Below, in pieces: positions 61,691 to 64,000 of a stretch of DNA of 64,000 nt (position 1 is its first letter; each line of letters begins with the position of its first letter). The position numbers and the translations under genes were made by a program. The notes under the pieces are model-generated. The model did not search any database and was not told the origin of the DNA. It saw only the letters and a program-made list of their open reading frames with translations. Source of the stretch: an uncultured Fibrobacter sp. (GTDB taxonomy: Bacteria > Fibrobacterota > Fibrobacteria > Fibrobacterales > Fibrobacteraceae); NCBI GenBank assembly GCA_946414025.1, contig CAMKMX010000004.1, forward strand, positions 51,982-115,981, written 5' to 3'.

Positions 61691-62539
61691 ATGATTGAAT
61701 CCATCATCCTCGGCCTGTTGCAGGGCCTCGCCGAATTCCTCCCCATTTCCAGCTCCGGCCACCTCGTGCTGGGCCACGAACTCCTTGGCATGAACGAGGC
61801 GGGCATGTTCTTCGACATCATGCTCCACGCCGGAACGCTTCTTTCCATCTTCGTGGTGTTCCACAAGAAGATTACCGACATCATCGTGGGCTGCATCCGC
61901 CGTAATCCGGACCAGTTGCGCGAAGCAGGCTACATCATTCTAGCAAGCATCCCGACAGCGATGATCGGCCTCGGCTTCAAGGACTTGCTGGAAGGCCTTT
62001 TCGAGAACCCGCGTGCCGTGTGCGTGGCGGAACTCTTTACGGGCTTGCTCCTGTTTACCTCCCAGTGGGGCGCGACAGGCGCCAAGCATCCGGATAATGA
62101 AGGCGTCAAGATGAACTGGTGGCGTGCGTTGGTGACTGGCGTGGTACAGGGTATCGCCTGCATTCCGGGCATCAGCCGCAGCGGCTCCACCATCAGCGCC
62201 ATGATGTTCATGGGCGTGAACCGCAAGTACGCCGGCGAATTCAGCTTCCTCATGAGTATCCCTGCCGTGGGTGGTGCAGCCCTCCTCGACGTCATCAAGT
62301 GGGCCAAATGCCAGAGCGCCGAGAAGGTCGCCCAGATGGCCCTCGAGAACCCGGAAAAGGCAGCCCAGTGCGCCGACGCCGGCAGCTTCACTCCCGAACT
62401 TTTGGTAGGCATGCTGGTGTCCTTCATCTTCGGCATCATCGCCCTCAAGTGGCTCATGACCTTCTTGCAGAAGGGCAAGTTCCAGCACTTCGCCTGGTAC
62501 GTATGGGCGGTCGGCATCCTCGGACTGATTTTTATCTAA
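61691..62539 (+). CDS. uppP: Undecaprenyl-diphosphatase
   Basis: 282 residues, about eight membrane segments. The N-terminal motif LLQGLAEFLPISSSGHL holds the catalytic Glu and Ser, and GIACIPGISRSGSTISAMM the Arg motif. It recycles the undecaprenyl carrier lipid for peptidoglycan and LPS and gives bacitracin tolerance. An insert of about 20 residues (KWAKCQSAEKVAQMALEN... CADAGSF) after the fifth segment is longer than in E. coli. No ribosome site is clear. Confidence 0.94.
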   Translation: MIESIILGLLQGLAEFLPISSSGHLVLGHELLGMNEAGMFFDIMLHAGTLLSIFVVFHKKITDIIVGCIRRNPDQLREAGYIILASIPTAMIGLGFKDLLEGLFENPRAVCVAELFTGLLLFTSQWGATGAKHPDNEGVKMNWWRALVTGVVQGIACIPGISRSGSTISAMMFMGVNRKYAGEFSFLMSIPAVGGAALLDVIKWAKCQSAEKVAQMALENPEKAAQCADAGSFTPELLVGMLVSFIFGIIALKWLMTFLQKGKFQHFAWYVWAVGILGLIFI

Positions 62540-62545
62540 GTCTAT

Positions 62546-63271
62546 ATGATTGTCTGTAAAAAATGCGGCGAGAAATACGAAGACGATATGCCGCGCTGCC
62601 TTTGGTGCGACGCTCCGAATCCGGAGCACCCGCTGAATAAAGCCAAAGTGGTCGCACCTTCCGTAGTCGTCACCACACAAGCAACGCCCCCTATGCCTGC
62701 CGTAACTTGCCCGGGCGTCACCACCGAACAATCTGCTGACGAGCCTGCCTCGCCTGTGGCAACCGATGCCAGCAAAACCGTTGCGGTCATAGACCCAGAG
62801 CAGGACCTGGATACCGTCATCGAGCAGCAGTTCCATCAAAAGGGATTCCTGTGGAGCGTTATTTTTGCGGGTCCCTTCATATCATGGCTATGCCATTACA
62901 AGTACCTAAAGAAGGGCGACAAGTTCAGCACAAAGTTCTTTTTGCCCCTATTCGGCATTGAGTGCGTGTCCAAATCTTTATTCTATATGCTTTCAAAGGC
63001 TAATTATTCTGGATTAGCCTTCGGTCCCTTTTTACATGCCGTCATCACCATCATCGTCTGCCTGCTCTATTGGTTTTTCATCGGAAAGCTCGGTTTCGCT
63101 CTACTCAAGAAAGCTGTTCCCAACTATGACCCAGCAGCATTCAAAAAGCGGGAACGCGTCGGTATCGTCATAGGCATCCCCATTTTCGCCTTAGATTTTA
63201 TCGCAGGATACCTTCATTACGGCACTACCGCTAGAATGTTGGGAGTTTGGCTAGGCAACGCCCTCCGGTAG
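62546..63271 (+). CDS. Zinc-ribbon membrane protein of unknown function
   Basis: 241 residues. The N-terminal zinc ribbon CKKCGEKYEDDMPRCLWC (two C-x2-C pairs) is followed by a Thr/Pro/Val-rich linker (about 33-85) and about four membrane segments (about 100-118, 133-150, 157-180, 208-228). Such ribbon-linker-membrane proteins are common and mostly uncharacterised. It starts 6 bases after uppP, so it is probably co-transcribed with it. Confidence 0.78.
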   Translation: MIVCKKCGEKYEDDMPRCLWCDAPNPEHPLNKAKVVAPSVVVTTQATPPMPAVTCPGVTTEQSADEPASPVATDASKTVAVIDPEQDLDTVIEQQFHQKGFLWSVIFAGPFISWLCHYKYLKKGDKFSTKFFLPLFGIECVSKSLFYMLSKANYSGLAFGPFLHAVITIIVCLLYWFFIGKLGFALLKKAVPNYDPAAFKKRERVGIVIGIPIFALDFIAGYLHYGTTARMLGVWLGNALR

Positions 63272-63285
63272 TTTTCCCACCATTT

Positions 63286-63303
63286 TTGGCACGGTTCTTG
63301 CAT
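63286..63303 (+). promoter_or_regulatory. Sigma-54 type (-24/-12) promoter before htpG
   Basis: TTGGCACG-GTTC-TTGCAT has GG at 63288-63289 and GC at 63300-63301 with exactly 10 bases between, a full match to the consensus TGGCACG-N4-TTGCW. The predicted start is near 63314, about 86 bases before htpG. Confidence 0.65.
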
Positions 63304-63337
63304 TTACCTTGTCGAAAACAAGGCGTGGCCGCCATTT

Positions 63338-63354
63338 TGTTTCATTTTGAAACA
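63338..63354. promoter_or_regulatory. Perfect palindrome in the htpG leader
   Basis: TGTTTCA-TTT-TGAAACA, a perfect 7-3-7 inverted repeat 46 bases before the ATG. It may be an operator or an RNA hairpin. Confidence 0.5.
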
Positions 63355-63399
63355 TTTTGGCAGTCGCAACCGCTTAAATTTTTAACATAAGGACGTAAA

Positions 63400-64000
63400 A
63401 TGGCAACAGAGAAGATGGAATTCCAGACCGAAGTTCGTGACATGCTGAACTTGATGATCAACTCCCTTTACAGCAACAAGGAAATCTTCCTCCGCGAACT
63501 CGTTTCCAACGCGGCGGACGCACTGGACAAGCGACGTTTCCTCTCGCTTTCAAACGCCGACCTGCTCCCGCAGGGCACGCAGCTCCGCATCGACATCTCG
63601 GTGAACAAGGAAGGCAAGCGCATCGTTGTCGAAGACAACGGTATCGGCATGAACAAGGAAGACTTGATCAACTGCCTGGGTACCATCGCCCGTAGCGGCA
63701 CCAAGAACTTCATCAAGAATTTGAAGGAAGGCGACAAGGGCAGCGTCGATCTCATCGGCCAGTTCGGTGTGGGTTTCTACTCCGTGTTCATGGTCGCGAA
63801 GAAGGTCGAAGTGTTGACCCTTAAGGCTGGCGAAACTCAGGGTTACCTGTGGAGCTCCGAAGGCACGGGCGAATTCGAGATTTCTGAAGCCCCGCGCGAC
63901 AAGGTGGGTACCAAGATTACTTTGTACCTGAAGGACGACGAAGATGCGGGCGACTTTGCCAGCGAATGGAAAATCAAGGACATCGTCCAGAAGTACAGCG
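63400..64000 (+). CDS. htpG: Molecular chaperone HtpG (Hsp90), N-terminal part
   Basis: The gene runs off the window; 200 codons are visible without a stop. AAGGA lies 7 bases before the ATG. The GHKL ATPase domain is clear: LRELVSNAADALDKRR (Glu for catalysis, Asn for Mg), VEDNGIGMNKEDL, and the lid region GTIARSGTKNFI and LIGQFGVGFYSVFMV. HtpG folds and remodels client proteins, mainly in stress. A sigma-54 type promoter and a palindrome precede it. Confidence 0.95.
   Translation, partial: MATEKMEFQTEVRDMLNLMINSLYSNKEIFLRELVSNAADALDKRRFLSLSNADLLPQGTQLRIDISVNKEGKRIVVEDNGIGMNKEDLINCLGTIARSGTKNFIKNLKEGDKGSVDLIGQFGVGFYSVFMVAKKVEVLTLKAGETQGYLWSSEGTGEFEISEAPRDKVGTKITLYLKDDEDAGDFASEWKIKDIVQKYS

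Overview
The window looks like a chromosome segment of a Fibrobacter-type bacterium (Fibrobacterota). This is inferred from gene content, not from a database search. The signs are many small lipoproteins with a Cys-Gly-Asp-Asp-Ser-Ser start, Ser-rich linkers, a large OmpA protein with Ca-binding-type repeats, a huge cadherin-repeat surface protein, LPS genes (kdsB) and an Omp85 barrel. The recurring promoter -10 element is TATATT. Genes are dense and mostly on the minus strand. No phage, CRISPR array or classical insertion sequence was seen; one Rpn/PD-(D/E)XK transposase-like gene is present.

Layout. 0-4.2 kb: end of an Omp85 gene, an orphan ABC ATPase with a small partner, and ompA. 4.4-10.5 kb: radC, a membrane-anchored metallopeptidase, ychF, and a secreted FGE-domain protein with its membrane partner. 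10.6-15.9 kb: a double-length uvrA. 16-22 kb: tRNA-Ala, then a minus-strand run pth / DUF4416 / ansA / guaB / nucleotidyltransferase / siroheme decarboxylase (AhbA-AhbB fusion). 22-23.2 kb: two lipoproteins. 23.2-25.7 kb: siroheme genes (CbiX-Met8 and CobA-HemD fusions). 26-30.8 kb: a GGDEF/EAL protein, an acyl-CoA ligase and a lipoprotein. 30.8-34.9 kb: a MoxR / DUF58 / transglutaminase operon. 35-43.2 kb: radical SAM, TrxR-like, PfkB, rhomboid, coaD, rsmD, PilN-like, PilM, ComEA, kdsB and gatC. 43.5-55.6 kb: a UvrD/PcrA helicase, the 2033-residue cadherin protein, an Rpn nuclease and a 640-residue lipoprotein. 55.7-64 kb: an SRP RNA candidate, a histidine phosphatase, a DUF5683-like protein, pncC-recA, two lipoproteins, a DUF2334 protein, uppP, a zinc-ribbon membrane protein and the start of htpG.

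How the genes work together. CobA-HemD, CbiX-Met8 and AhbA-AhbB would carry hydroxymethylbilane through uroporphyrinogen III and siroheme to didecarboxysiroheme, i.e. the siroheme-dependent heme route; AhbC and AhbD are not in the window. DNA repair (double UvrA, UvrD/PcrA, RecA, RadC) is well represented, and recA and the helicase gene share a LexA-like box in their promoters. PilM, a PilN-like protein and ComEA suggest a pilus or DNA-uptake machine whose other parts lie elsewhere.

Most unusual signal. Several families of short intergenic repeats lie between genes: hairpins starting GTCATCC, TAGGGGTTAGG arrays, GAGTTATGAG arrays and TTCGGAGTTCGGATTT units. Copies of the same kinds occur in frame inside the two siroheme genes, where they add extra peptide loops or form the linker of a fusion protein. 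This resembles the palindromic elements of Rickettsia. A second candidate is a shared 7-3-7 palindrome (TATTCCA-N3-TGGAATA type) over the promoters of ompA, the GGDEF/EAL gene and the cadherin gene. A third is a perfect sigma-54 type promoter before htpG.
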